Assembly: GCF_022647325.1 (NCBI RefSeq)
Contig: NZ_CP071405.1
Coordinates: forward strand, 1,550,001 to 1,614,000
Origin: Pantoea deleyi
GTDB lineage: Bacteria > Pseudomonadota > Gammaproteobacteria > Enterobacterales > Enterobacteriaceae
Direction of reading: 5' to 3'
Length of the DNA: 64,000 nucleotides
A program made the position numbers and the translations under genes. Shown here piece by piece: positions 18,751 through 27,124 of the stretch. Each line of letters begins with the position of its first letter. Position 1 is the stretch's first letter. The notes below the pieces were generated by a model, which was not told the DNA's origin, made no database searches, and worked only from the letters and a program-made list of their open reading frames with translations.

Positions 18751-19842
18751 ATGCCATTGTTATTCGGTGAGTTATCTGGTTTCCCGTCGTGGGTGCCTGT
18801 TGTATTACTCGTCTCGCTCTCGTTTGTACTGGGCTTCCTCGCCCGCCTGATCCTGCTCGGCTTTATCCGCTACTGGCAAATCCGCGACAGAAAGCTGTTC
18901 AAATCCCTGGAAAAGCACCTCAGCGGGTCGATGTTTTTCTTCGTTCCGCTGCTGATGATCAATGTCGGGATCAACTACATTAACTTCCATCCCGATTCAC
19001 TGGACTTAATCACCAACATCATCAACGTCTTTATCATTATGTCCTTCTGCTCGGTCCTGATACGGCTGACCAATGTGGCGCAGGACATGCTCTATATCCG
19101 CTATGACATCAACATCTCCAATAACCTGCGGGCGCGCAAAATCCGCACGCAGATTATCTATGTCAAAAAAGTGGTGATTGTCATCCTGGTTCTCTTCTGC
19201 GTGTCGCTGATCCTGCTGAGCTTCCCCGGCGTCCGTAAATTCGGCACCACCATTCTGGCCGGTGCCGGTGTGGCCGGGATCATTATCGGTTTTGCCCTCC
19301 AGAAGTCGCTGGTCAATCTGTTTGCCGGTATCCAGATCGCCTTTACCCAGCCGATTAAGATTGATGATGCGGTGGTGGTGGAGAAAGAGTGGGGCTGGAT
19401 AGAAGAGATCAACCTGACCTATGTGGTGGTGCGTATCTGGGATCTGCGCCGTCTGGTGCTGCCGATCACCTATTTTACTGAAAACCCGTTCCAGAACTGG
19501 ACGCGCAATAACGCCCAGATCTTAGGCTCGGTGTTTCTCTACGTTGATTATTCGATGCCGCTGGAGCCGCTGCGCCGGCATTTTGAAAAGGTGCTGAGCG
19601 AAACCCGCCTGTGGGATGGTGAAACTCAGGTGCTGCAGGTGACCGACACCACCGAGAAGACCATGACCATCAGGATGCTGATGACCGCACAGAACTCCCC
19701 GATCGCCTTTGACCTTCGCTGCTACGTCCGGGAAAAGATGATTGAGTTTATTCAGCAGAACTACCCGCAAAGCCTGCCGCTGGTCAGGGCGTCGCTGACG
19801 GATAGCGAAAGCGTGAAGGAGGCGTCAGCGCGTACAGCGTAA
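18751..19842 (+). CDS. MscS family mechanosensitive ion channel
   Basis: A 363-residue protein with four predicted hydrophobic segments (about 10-32, 57-75, 85-107, 130-150). The conserved pore-lining helix follows, TTILAGAGVAGIIIGFALQK, where the small-residue Ala/Gly packing of MscS TM3 is visible. Next is the beta-domain sequence FAGIQIAFTQPIKIDDAVVVE and the C-terminal alpha/beta region. It relieves osmotic pressure by opening a nonspecific inner-membrane pore. Length and extra N-terminal helices fit YbdG- or YnaI-like subfamilies more than MscS itself (286 residues). The start has AAGGG nearby. The gene appears monocistronic. Confidence 0.88.
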   Translation: MPLLFGELSGFPSWVPVVLLVSLSFVLGFLARLILLGFIRYWQIRDRKLFKSLEKHLSGSMFFFVPLLMINVGINYINFHPDSLDLITNIINVFIIMSFCSVLIRLTNVAQDMLYIRYDINISNNLRARKIRTQIIYVKKVVIVILVLFCVSLILLSFPGVRKFGTTILAGAGVAGIIIGFALQKSLVNLFAGIQIAFTQPIKIDDAVVVEKEWGWIEEINLTYVVVRIWDLRRLVLPITYFTENPFQNWTRNNAQILGSVFLYVDYSMPLEPLRRHFEKVLSETRLWDGETQVLQVTDTTEKTMTIRMLMTAQNSPIAFDLRCYVREKMIEFIQQNYPQSLPLVRASLTDSESVKEASARTA

Positions 19843-19861
19843 AGGCGTTCTCCAGGCAGAG

Positions 19862-19899
19862 CGGCCGTCCGGCAGGGAAACTGTGTGAACGGGCGGCCG
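19862..19899 (+). terminator. Possible terminator hairpin after the MscS-type gene
   Basis: CGGCCGTCC at 19862-19870 pairs with GGGCGGCCG at 19891-19899 (one G-T pair), 20 bases apart. It is followed by TTGTGCTTTGTG, a weak T-rich tail. It is the only candidate stop for the channel gene. Confidence 0.4.
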
Positions 19900-20594
19900 T
19901 TGTGCTTTGTGTCCGGAGACTGCCTTCCGGCGATCACCGGCCGCGTTCTGGCAGCCGAGGGCTACGCGCATTGAGATGAATCAGATAATTAGCCCGCAAC
20001 AGCCCCGGACTGCCTTATTCTCTCTGTTTACCTTTCTCTGCTTATAGCCGCACGGCGCCGTTATCAATCCCGTAAACCGATAAATCCTGTCTGCTGAAAA
20101 AGCCTTCCGCATTCTGCCGCTGGAATTGTCAGAATAACCGTCAGGCAGAGGGGATGGAGCCTGACAGCTACCCTGTAAATCCCTTTTTCATAGACGGTTG
20201 CTGTACTTTTTCCAGCGAAAAAATATTGCCGTTGCAATGATGTAACCCGCGCAGAATGGATGTTTTATTACCAGGTTAATTATTAACGTAATGATAAATA
20301 ATGATTTAACTATCCTGTCAGGAGAATGAGAATTCTGAAAATAGCGCTGGCATGACATGAGCGGAAACAGATCATTACATTGTCAGGTTATGTAAAGCCG
20401 AAAAGGCGTCCGAAAAAGGGGATTATTTGCGCAGTTTTTTTGAAAATTAAATCTCTCCGCGCCCGCGTCAGGCAAAACGCGCATTCCGCCATATACTTCA
20501 GGCATATTCACGTCATGAATATAAATGGGATTACAACGCTATTTATCGCAGCGCTGCGGACGTTTTCCGGCGGCGCATTTCAGGAGAGAGAAAA
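19900..20594 (+). promoter_or_regulatory. Long rhodopsin upstream region with inverted repeat
   Basis: About 700 bp without a supported gene precede the rhodopsin gene. The part from 20260 to 20315 is notably AT-rich for this genome. A perfect inverted repeat TTACAT-N9-ATGTAA at 20375-20395 lies 200 bp upstream of the rhodopsin start and is a candidate operator. Short frames opening at 20380 and 20525 have no RBS or codon pattern and were discarded. The promoter itself could not be placed with confidence. Confidence 0.4.
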
Positions 20595-21308
20595 ATGGAT
20601 CAAACCGCATTTATGATCGGGTTTTCGATCATGGCTATCGCGTCACTGGTTATTTACGCCACTGGCGGCAAACAGTTTCCTTCCCGTCACCATACGCTGA
20701 TGCACGCCTCCGTGCCGTTTATCGCCGCAACCGCCTATCTGGCCATGGCAATGGGATTCGGCAACCTCCAGCTGGACAATGGCGTCACCGTCTACCTGGC
20801 ACGCTATGCTGACTGGTCTGTTACCACACCGATTCTGCTGGCCGGGCTGGTGATGCTGGCCTTTCATGAGGAAGGCAAACCGGGCGAGATGGGCGGCTTT
20901 CTGACGGCCATTATCGTGCTGGATGTGATGATGATTATCACCGGCCTGATCTCTTCGCTGGCTGAAAGCAGTGTTGCGAAATGGGTCTGGTATCTCTGGT
21001 CCTGTGCCGCATTTCTGGGTGTGGTCTACCTGCTCTGGGGACCGCTGCGTGCGATTGCCGCGACGCGGGGACGTGCGATGGCGGCGGCCTACAACAAAGA
21101 CGTGGCGCTGCTGACCGTCGTCTGGTTCATCTACCCGATTGTTTTCCTGGTCGGTCCGGAAGGGCTCCGGATGATTACCGATCCGACCTCTGTCTGGGTG
21201 TTTCTGGTTCTGGACGTTATTGCTAAGGTTTTCTATGCCTTCTACGCTGCCGGAAACCTGAAAAACGCGCTGTCACAGAGCCGCTATGAGGGCAGTGCAG
21301 GCGCATGA
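20595..21308 (+). CDS. Microbial (type 1) rhodopsin, probable light-driven ion pump with D-T-G motif
   Basis: A 237-residue seven-helix retinylidene protein closely resembling bacteriorhodopsin. Helix C reads RYADWSVTTPILLAG: Arg70, the counterion/proton acceptor Asp73, Thr77, and Gly84 where bacteriorhodopsin has the proton donor Asp96. Helix G carries the retinal Schiff-base Lys211 and second counterion Asp207 in LDVIAKVFYAF. Helix D keeps the Asp of VLDVMMIITGL, and helix F has WFIYPIVFLVGPEG with the extracellular glutamate. The acceptor Asp implies an outward cation (probably proton) pump in the inner membrane; the missing donor suggests a slow or differently supplied reprotonation. AGGAGAG precedes the ATG. 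It overlaps blh by four bases (ATGA). Confidence 0.93.
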   Translation: MDQTAFMIGFSIMAIASLVIYATGGKQFPSRHHTLMHASVPFIAATAYLAMAMGFGNLQLDNGVTVYLARYADWSVTTPILLAGLVMLAFHEEGKPGEMGGFLTAIIVLDVMMIITGLISSLAESSVAKWVWYLWSCAAFLGVVYLLWGPLRAIAATRGRAMAAAYNKDVALLTVVWFIYPIVFLVGPEGLRMITDPTSVWVFLVLDVIAKVFYAFYAAGNLKNALSQSRYEGSAGA

Positions 21309-22114
21309 TCCGGCTGAAGCAGGGCGGATGGGCAGGGCTCTGGGGGGCAGCCTTTGTTGCCTCGCTCAGCCCCCTGTCTGTTCAGCTGGGCTTTGCGGTC
21401 ATAGCGATTGGCCTGCTCGGAATGGCACACGGTGCCAGCGATCTTGAGGTGGTCCGGCGCGAGCGTCGGCTGCCGTTTCTTGCCGCCTACGGCGTGGTCA
21501 TCGTGCTCTGTCTCTGCTGGTGGCATTACAATTCGGCTCTGGCACTGCCCGGCTTTTTGCTGGCCTCCGCGATACACTTTGCGCTTGAGGATGCCCCCGG
21601 CGGGCATCTTATTGAACGTCTGGCGCGGGGAATCGGCATGATTACGGCGCCAGCCGCGCTCCATCTGGGCCCGTTCAGCACCATTCTGCATCAGGCCGGG
21701 CTGGGTTCAGCCATTCCGGGTGCCGTGGCCACGGGGATTGCGGTGACGGGCGGGCTGTGTGCGGCGGGCCTGATCGTTACCGGCGTGCTGCGTCACGACC
21801 GCACGCTGATTACCGGGATGCTGGCGCTGGTGGTACTGCCGCCGTTTGTGGGATTTTCGATGGGATTTTTGATCCTGCATGCGCTGCCGCAGACCCGGCT
21901 TCGCCGCGACCAGCTCGGCTGCCGCAGCTATAACGGCTACTTGCACGCCACCTGGCCGGTACTGACGGCGGCCATTCTGCTGGCGGCGGGAACCGCCGTG
22001 ATGATACACCCGGCCGACAGGGCGGGTATCCAGTCACTCTTTGCCGCGCTGGCGGCGCTGGCGATCCCGCATATGCTCATCACGCCCTGGTATGAATCAC
22101 GGCAGCCCGCTTAA
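21305..22114 (+). CDS. blh: Brp/Blh family beta-carotene 15,15'-dioxygenase
   Basis: A 269-residue polytopic membrane protein of the Brp/Blh family, which cleaves beta-carotene to two retinals. The iron-binding histidines expected of the family are visible: His42 in LLGMAHGASDLE, His91 in SAIHFALED, one in GFLILHALPQ and one in LAIPHMLIT near the C-terminus. Its start overlaps the rhodopsin stop, so the chromophore-forming enzyme is co-translated with its opsin. Beta-carotene must come from crt genes outside this window. The family call is firm; the downstream hairpin at 22120-22137 may mark the operon end. Confidence 0.9.
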   Translation: MIRLKQGGWAGLWGAAFVASLSPLSVQLGFAVIAIGLLGMAHGASDLEVVRRERRLPFLAAYGVVIVLCLCWWHYNSALALPGFLLASAIHFALEDAPGGHLIERLARGIGMITAPAALHLGPFSTILHQAGLGSAIPGAVATGIAVTGGLCAAGLIVTGVLRHDRTLITGMLALVVLPPFVGFSMGFLILHALPQTRLRRDQLGCRSYNGYLHATWPVLTAAILLAAGTAVMIHPADRAGIQSLFAALAALAIPHMLITPWYESRQPA

Positions 22115-22119
22115 CACAG

Positions 22120-22137
22120 GCTTTGCGCCTGCAAAGC
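22120..22137 (+). terminator. Hairpin after blh, possibly bidirectional terminator
   Basis: A perfect 7-bp stem, GCTTTGC/GCAAAGC, with loop GCCT lies between the convergent blh and the minus-strand gene ending at 22169. There is no clear T-run on either strand, so termination efficiency is uncertain. Confidence 0.4.
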
Positions 22138-22168
22138 AGAGGCTTATCTCATGCTCAGCGCAGACGGA

Positions 22169-22981
22169 TTAGCTCAGCGAAAAACCGGGATCGGCGTGCT
22201 GCGCCTTATGAACAAACTGCGCGATGCGCGAACCCAGCTGGGCAATATGGTCGTAGCTGATGCTTTTAAAGAAGTCGCTGTCACTACTCTGACTGACCAC
22301 CTGCCGGAAGCCGGACAGCCATCCGGCGCTGCTGCCTGAGGTATCCGTGAGGCTGAACAGGGTATCGCGTTCTTTCTGCGTCTCGTGCTCTCCACGGCTC
22401 AGCAGATCCAGCTGCTGCTGAAACTGGTTTACGCCTGCGCTGTCGCCGTACTGCCGGGCAATGTCCAGCGACTGCTGAGTGAGATCGTGCAGAAGCGTAT
22501 CCTGCGCCCTGACCTTATCTGCGACAAATTTCGCCACTTCACGGTAACTGTCAGCCTGTTTTTCCTCAGGAACAAAACGTTCAACCAGCTTATTCAGCAT
22601 GCCTTTTGTGACGGCAAGATCCATGGAAAGCGTCGTGGTGTTCCCCGAACCGCTGTAGGATTGCAGCGCATCAGAAATCAGTCCGGCCATATCGGTTTCA
22701 GAGAGCGTGGCGTCGGACTGCAGCGCGGCAAACCCGGTATCGATGTCGTTGATAATGCCATTGGTGACCGCGCGGCTCTGATCGAGGATCCCGTTACGAA
22801 GCTGAATCACCTCATTCAGATTCTTATCGCGGGCCGCCTGACTGAGCTGCGGCAGGGCGGAAGGGGCCGTGTCGATCACTCTGCTGACCTGTTCTTTTGT
22901 CAGCGGGATCGTTTTGGGCAGACTCGCCTGCTTGCTGAAGACGTCCACGCCGGTGAGGCTGTTCTCAGATGCGCTAATCAT
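22169..22981 (-). CDS. Unrecognised mostly helical protein
   Basis: A 270-residue protein I do not recognise. It has no signal peptide or membrane segment. The first about 20 residues are rich in Ser, Thr and small residues; the rest is predicted helical with heptad-like stretches (about residues 60-110 and 150-230). The composition recalls type III secretion-associated or secreted helical proteins, but no diagnostic motif is present and no secretion genes lie nearby. The start at 22981 is chosen over one 12 bases earlier because GGAGAG lies about six bases before it. It is convergent with the rhodopsin-blh operon and appears monocistronic. Confidence 0.65.
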   Translation of the reverse strand: MISASENSLTGVDVFSKQASLPKTIPLTKEQVSRVIDTAPSALPQLSQAARDKNLNEVIQLRNGILDQSRAVTNGIINDIDTGFAALQSDATLSETDMAGLISDALQSYSGSGNTTTLSMDLAVTKGMLNKLVERFVPEEKQADSYREVAKFVADKVRAQDTLLHDLTQQSLDIARQYGDSAGVNQFQQQLDLLSRGEHETQKERDTLFSLTDTSGSSAGWLSGFRQVVSQSSDSDFFKSISYDHIAQLGSRIAQFVHKAQHADPGFSLS

Positions 22982-23354
22982 TACTCTCTCCATGTTGTGT
23001 CAAAGAAGCCTGCTCTCTATATCGGTCATCCGTTAATCAACTTTATGTTTCCCGCCGGACGGATTGCCATTCTGTAACGGCCGTCAAAAAACGATCGCAC
23101 CGGGAAAAATGCCACGGCCGAAGCCGAATCCGTTTAACTGATTGATTTTAAATACCTGAAAAGACGGGGGAGGTGGTGCGGCAGACGCCTGCACGTTCAC
23201 CCCACTCTTTCATCATCCGTGAAAGCGCGCTGCCCGGATTAATCCTGCTGATGTTCTGATGAAACCAGCGGCTTCAGCGCGCGGCTGCGGCATCCCTGCT
23301 CATCGTTTCGCCGAAACCGCTCTTCGGGTGTTCGCGGCGTTCCTCCGCATCACG

Positions 23355-23392
23355 TTCACCACTCTTTCACCGCGTCGTCACGGTTCTGTCAT
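23355..23392 (+). promoter_or_regulatory. Tandem Pho boxes upstream of phnF
   Basis: Four PhoB half-site-like pentamers occur at exact 11-bp spacing: TTCAC at 23355, TTCAC at 23366, GTCAC at 23377 and GTCAT at 23388. The last pair forms a good Pho box ending in CTGTCAT, about 78 bp upstream of phnF. Two PhoB dimers could bind head to tail, giving phosphate-starvation control of the C-P lyase operon. The -10 element is not obvious. The rest of the 488-bp gap (22982-23469) holds no supported gene; an imperfect second copy of the CACGTTCACC/CTCTTTCA stretch sits at 23193-23212, out of phase. Confidence 0.7.
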
Positions 23393-23469
23393 CTGATCCC
23401 CGCAAGCTACCCCCATCCCGCAGCGTCTTAACACTGCGTTCCCACTCTGCAACCCGTGAGGATTTCATC

Positions 23470-24186
23470 GTGATGGAGTTATCCAGACATCCGACCACTG
23501 TCTATCAGGCTGTTGCCGCCCAACTGGAGCAGGCACTGAAAGAGCGTTATCGCTGCGGTGACTATCTGCCCTCCGAGCAACAGCTGGCCGATCACTATGA
23601 AGTGAACCGCCATACGCTGCGCCGGGCGGTGGATGAGCTGGTGCAGAAAGGCCTGCTCCAGCGCCGCCACGGCGTCGGCATCCTGGTGCTGATGCGGCCC
23701 TATGACTATCCGCTGCATGCACAGGCGCGCTTCAGCCAGAACCTGCTGGAGCAGGGCAGCCACCCGACCAGTGAACGGCTGCTGGCGGTGCTGCGTCCGG
23801 CCAGCAACGACGTCGCCAGTGCGCTGGGCGTGAAAGAGGGCGACAACGTCATTCATCTGCGCACCCTGCGCCGCGCCAACGGCGTGCCGCTCTGCCTGAT
23901 TAACCACTTCCTGGCCGATCTCAGCTGGTGGCCGCAGCTTCAGCACTTTAACAGCGGCTCGCTGCACGACTTTCTGGTGGAGCACACCGGCAAACAGCTG
24001 GTGCGCACTCAGACGCGCATCAGCACCCGCCGCGCGCAGGCCAAAGAGTGCCGCCAGCTCGATATCGCCCTGCATGCGCCGCTGCTCTGCGTGCGCACCC
24101 TGAACAAAACCTGCGATGGCGCGCTGGCGGAATACTCCGTCAGCCTGACGCGCGGTGACATGATCGAACTGACCCTGGAGCACTAA
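23470..24186 (+). CDS. phnF: PhnF, GntR family regulator of phosphonate utilisation
   Basis: A 238-residue HutC-subfamily GntR regulator. The N-terminal winged helix has the sequence YRCGDYLPSEQQLADHYEVN and HTLRRAVDELVQKGLLQRRHGVG; a C-terminal UTRA ligand-binding domain covers about residues 90-235. It heads the C-P lyase operon. The start is either the GTG at 23470 or the ATG at 23473; GAGGA at 23458-23462 fits both. The stop overlaps the phnG start by one base. It is likely a repressor responding to a phosphonate metabolite. Confidence 0.92.
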   Translation: MMELSRHPTTVYQAVAAQLEQALKERYRCGDYLPSEQQLADHYEVNRHTLRRAVDELVQKGLLQRRHGVGILVLMRPYDYPLHAQARFSQNLLEQGSHPTSERLLAVLRPASNDVASALGVKEGDNVIHLRTLRRANGVPLCLINHFLADLSWWPQLQHFNSGSLHDFLVEHTGKQLVRTQTRISTRRAQAKECRQLDIALHAPLLCVRTLNKTCDGALAEYSVSLTRGDMIELTLEH

Positions 24187-24632
24187 TGGAACAGCAAACG
24201 GATCGCCAGCGCTGGCTGTCGGTACTGGCCCACAGCAACGCCGCCATGCTGGAAACCCACTGGCAGGCGCTTAATCTTCAGCCCGCATTCACACTGGTCC
24301 GTCCGGCGGAGATCGGGCTGACGCGGCTTCAGGCGCGGATGGGCGCGACCGGCAACCGCTTTGTCATGGGCGATGCCACGGTGACGCGTGCGGTGGTGCA
24401 GCTGGAGGACGGCACCCTGGGTTACAGCTATCTGCTGGGGCGCGACAAAGCCCACACCGAGCGCTGCGCCCTGCTGGATGCGCTGCTGCAGCAGCCGGAA
24501 ACCCGGCCGCTGCTGGAAGAGAGGATTATTTCCCCGCTGGCGGCATGGCGTGAGGAGCAGCGTCAGCTGCGCGCCCGTGAAATCGCCAGCAGCAAAGTGG
24601 ATTTCTTTACGCTGGTTCGCGGAGATAACTGA
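24186..24632 (+). CDS. phnG: PhnG, carbon-phosphorus lyase core complex subunit
   Basis: A 148-residue PhnG. Characteristic blocks are RPAEIGLTRLQARMGATGNRF (split here for length), GEATVTRA-like GDATVTRAVV and the C-terminal ASSKVDFFTLVRGD-like ASSKVDFFTLVRG. With PhnH, PhnI and PhnJ it forms the cytoplasmic PhnGHIJ core. Together with PhnM this core converts phosphonate and ATP to a 5-triphosphoribosyl phosphonate. It starts inside the phnF stop and ends inside the phnH start (TGATG), so translation is coupled throughout. Length equals that of the E. coli protein within a few residues. Confidence 0.95.
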   Translation: MEQQTDRQRWLSVLAHSNAAMLETHWQALNLQPAFTLVRPAEIGLTRLQARMGATGNRFVMGDATVTRAVVQLEDGTLGYSYLLGRDKAHTERCALLDALLQQPETRPLLEERIISPLAAWREEQRQLRAREIASSKVDFFTLVRGDN

Positions 24633-25207
24633 TGACTTTACTGGCAAGTTTTAACCATCCGGTGGCGGATGCACAGCGCGCGTTTCGCCGCATTCTGAAA
24701 GCGATGAGCGAACCGGGCGTTATGGTGTCGCTGCCCCTGCAGCAGGGCTGGGGGGCACTGTCGCCTGCCGCCACGGCGCTGCTGCTGACGCTGGTCGATC
24801 AGGAGAGCCCGATCTGGCTGGATGCAAAAATCGACAGCGAGCAGCTGCGCAGCAACCTGCGTTTTCATACCGGCGCGCCGATCAGCAGCGGGCAGGATGC
24901 CCCGTTCGCCCTGAGCCATGCGGCGGCACACCCCGATCCGGCGCAGTTCGCGGCCGGAGACAATCTCTCACCGGAAAAAAGCACCACGCTGATTATCGAA
25001 GTGCCGTCGCTGAATGGTGGCTTAACGCTGCGCCTCTCCGGACCGGGCCTGCGGGAAACCCGCGCCATTGCGCCGCAGCTGCCGGAGAGCGTGCTGGAAT
25101 ACCTGCGCGCCCGGCCGCATCCGTTCCCGCAGGGCGTGGATCTGATCTTCACCTGTGGCGAAGCGATGATGGCCGTGCCGCGCACGACCGTTGTGGAGGT
25201 GTGCTGA
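24632..25207 (+). CDS. phnH: PhnH, carbon-phosphorus lyase core complex subunit
   Basis: A 191-residue PhnH, a PLP-transferase-like fold without cofactor that serves as a scaffold of the PhnGHIJ complex. Recognisable segments are FRRILKAMSEPG near the N-terminus, TLVDQESPIWLD, and the C-terminal PQGVDLIFTCGEAMMAVPRT. It overlaps phnG and phnI by one base each. Confidence 0.95.
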   Translation: MTLLASFNHPVADAQRAFRRILKAMSEPGVMVSLPLQQGWGALSPAATALLLTLVDQESPIWLDAKIDSEQLRSNLRFHTGAPISSGQDAPFALSHAAAHPDPAQFAAGDNLSPEKSTTLIIEVPSLNGGLTLRLSGPGLRETRAIAPQLPESVLEYLRARPHPFPQGVDLIFTCGEAMMAVPRTTVVEVC

Positions 25208-26283
25208 TGTATGTCGCGGTCAAAGGGGGCGAGAAAGCGATAGCCCATGCCCATCAGCTGCAGGCCGATCTGCGGCGGGGCGATCGGGCGGTGGCGGAAC
25301 TCGGCTGCGACCAGGTGGCGCAGCAGCTCGGGCTGGCGGTCGATCGGGTGATGACCGAAGGCGGCATTTACGATCCGGAACTGGCGGCGCTGGCGATCAA
25401 GCAGGCCAGCGGCGATCTGGTTGAGGCGATCTTCCTGCTGCGAGCCTATCGCACCACGCTGCCCCGGCTGGCGGAAAGCACGCCGCTGGCGACCGGCGCG
25501 ATGCGCATCGAACGCCGCATCTCCGCCGTCTATAAAGATTTGCCGGGCGGCCAGGTACTGGGGCCGACCTATGACTACAGCCACCGTCTGCTCGACTTCA
25601 CGTTGCTGGCCAACGGTGAGACCCCGGCCGCGCCACGCGACGAGAGCCAGACGACCGGGGCGTGCCCGCACATGTTCAGCATGATGAGCAGTGAAGGGCT
25701 GGCCACCGAAGAGGTGGATGATGGCAGCGAGCCTGCCGATATCACCCGCGAGCCGCTGCATTATCCCGCCTCGCGCGCCGCACGGCTGCAGCAGCTGGTG
25801 CGCGGCGACGAAGGCTTTCTGCTGGCGCTGGGCTACTCGACCCAGCGCGGCTATGGCCGCACCCACCCGTTTGCCGGTGAGATCCGCACCGGTTATGTCA
25901 GCGTTAGCCTCTGTCCCGAAGAGCTGGGCTTTGAGCTGGAGATTGGCGAACTGCTGCTGACGGAGTGTGAAATGGTCAACGGCGTGGCCCACAGCGAGGC
26001 GGCGGCACCGCACTTCACCCGCGGTTACGGCCTGGTCTTTGGCCGCGCCGAACGCAAGGCGATGGCGATGGCGCTGGTGGATCGGGCACTGCAGAGCCGC
26101 GAACATCAGGAGCGCATCATCAGCCCGGCGCAGGATGAGGAGTTTGTGCTGTCGCACGCCGACAACGTTGAAGCTGCGGGCTTTGTCTCACATCTCAAGC
26201 TGCCGCATTACGTCGATTTCCAGGCCGAGCTGGCGTTACTTAAGCAGCTGCAGCACGATTATCAGGAGCGCAACCATGGCTGA
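25207..26283 (+). CDS. phnI: PhnI, nucleosidase-like subunit of the C-P lyase core
   Basis: A 358-residue PhnI beginning MYVAVKGGEKAI, as in E. coli. PhnI is the subunit that displaces the adenine of MgATP with the phosphonate, acting within PhnGHI(L). Landmarks are the TYDYSHRLLDFTLLA block, ACPHMFSMMSSEGL, and the C-terminal SHADNVEAAGFVSHLKLPHY. A GTG two codons upstream was rejected in favour of the ATG coupled to the phnH stop (TGATG). It overlaps phnJ by 8 bases. Confidence 0.96.
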   Translation: MYVAVKGGEKAIAHAHQLQADLRRGDRAVAELGCDQVAQQLGLAVDRVMTEGGIYDPELAALAIKQASGDLVEAIFLLRAYRTTLPRLAESTPLATGAMRIERRISAVYKDLPGGQVLGPTYDYSHRLLDFTLLANGETPAAPRDESQTTGACPHMFSMMSSEGLATEEVDDGSEPADITREPLHYPASRAARLQQLVRGDEGFLLALGYSTQRGYGRTHPFAGEIRTGYVSVSLCPEELGFELEIGELLLTECEMVNGVAHSEAAAPHFTRGYGLVFGRAERKAMAMALVDRALQSREHQERIISPAQDEEFVLSHADNVEAAGFVSHLKLPHYVDFQAELALLKQLQHDYQERNHG

Positions 26284-27124
26284 ACTCACCGGCTATAACA
26301 ACGGCTATCTCGACGAGCAGACCAAACGCACCATCCGCCGCGCCATCCTGAAAGCGGTGGCGATCCCCGGCTATCAGGTGCCGTTCGCCGGACGCGAGAT
26401 GCCGATGCCCTATGGCTGGGGCACCGGCGGTATCCAGATTACCGCCAGCGTGATTGGCGATCAGGATGTACTCAAGGTGATCGATCAGGGCGCGGATGAC
26501 ACCACCAATGCGGTGTCGATCCGCCAGTTCTTTAAGCGGGTCAGCAATGCTGCCACCACCGAGCGCACCGCCGATGCCACCCTGATCCAGACCCGGCACC
26601 GCATCCCGGAAACGCCGCTGGAAGAGGATCAAATCCTGATCTTTCAGGTGCCGATTCCGGAGCCGCTGCGGTTTATCGAGCCGCGTGAAACCGAGACCCG
26701 CACCATGCATGCGCTGGAGGAGTACGGCATCATGCAGGTGAAGCTTTACGAGGATATCGCCCGCTATGGCCATATCGCCACCACCTACGCCTATCCGGTC
26801 CGGGTCAACGATCGCTATGTGATGGACCCCTCGCCGATCCCCAAATTTGACAATCCGAAAATGCACATGATGCCCGCACTGCAGCTGTTTGGTGCCGGGC
26901 GTGAAAAACGCATCTACGCGTTGCCGCCCTACACCCGCGTGGAAAGCCTCGACTTCGACGACCACCCCTTCAGGGTCCAGCAGTGGGATGAACCCTGCGC
27001 GCTGTGCGGCTCGCGCCACAGCTATCTGGATGAGGTGGTGATGGACGACCAGGGCACGCGGATGTTTGTCTGCTCCGACACCGATTTTTGCCATCAGCAG
27101 CAGGAACAGCACCATGCACAGTGA
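26276..27124 (+). CDS. phnJ: PhnJ, radical-SAM carbon-phosphorus lyase
   Basis: A 282-residue PhnJ, the catalytic subunit that homolytically breaks the C-P bond using a [4Fe-4S] cluster and S-adenosylmethionine. The unusual cluster motif is present exactly as CX2CX21C: two cysteines in EPCALCGSR and a third in MFVCSD. The catalytic cysteine follows five residues later in SDTDFC. The N-terminus MAELTGYNNGYLDEQTKR and the GTGGIQITASVIG block are diagnostic. The start at 26276 lies inside phnI; the end overlaps phnK by 11 bases. Confidence 0.97.
   Translation: MAELTGYNNGYLDEQTKRTIRRAILKAVAIPGYQVPFAGREMPMPYGWGTGGIQITASVIGDQDVLKVIDQGADDTTNAVSIRQFFKRVSNAATTERTADATLIQTRHRIPETPLEEDQILIFQVPIPEPLRFIEPRETETRTMHALEEYGIMQVKLYEDIARYGHIATTYAYPVRVNDRYVMDPSPIPKFDNPKMHMMPALQLFGAGREKRIYALPPYTRVESLDFDDHPFRVQQWDEPCALCGSRHSYLDEVVMDDQGTRMFVCSDTDFCHQQQEQHHAQ

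Noticed and set aside
20380..20812. Small frames upstream of and overlapping the rhodopsin start
   Set aside because: No ribosome binding site; the second is a shadow of the rhodopsin gene in another frame.
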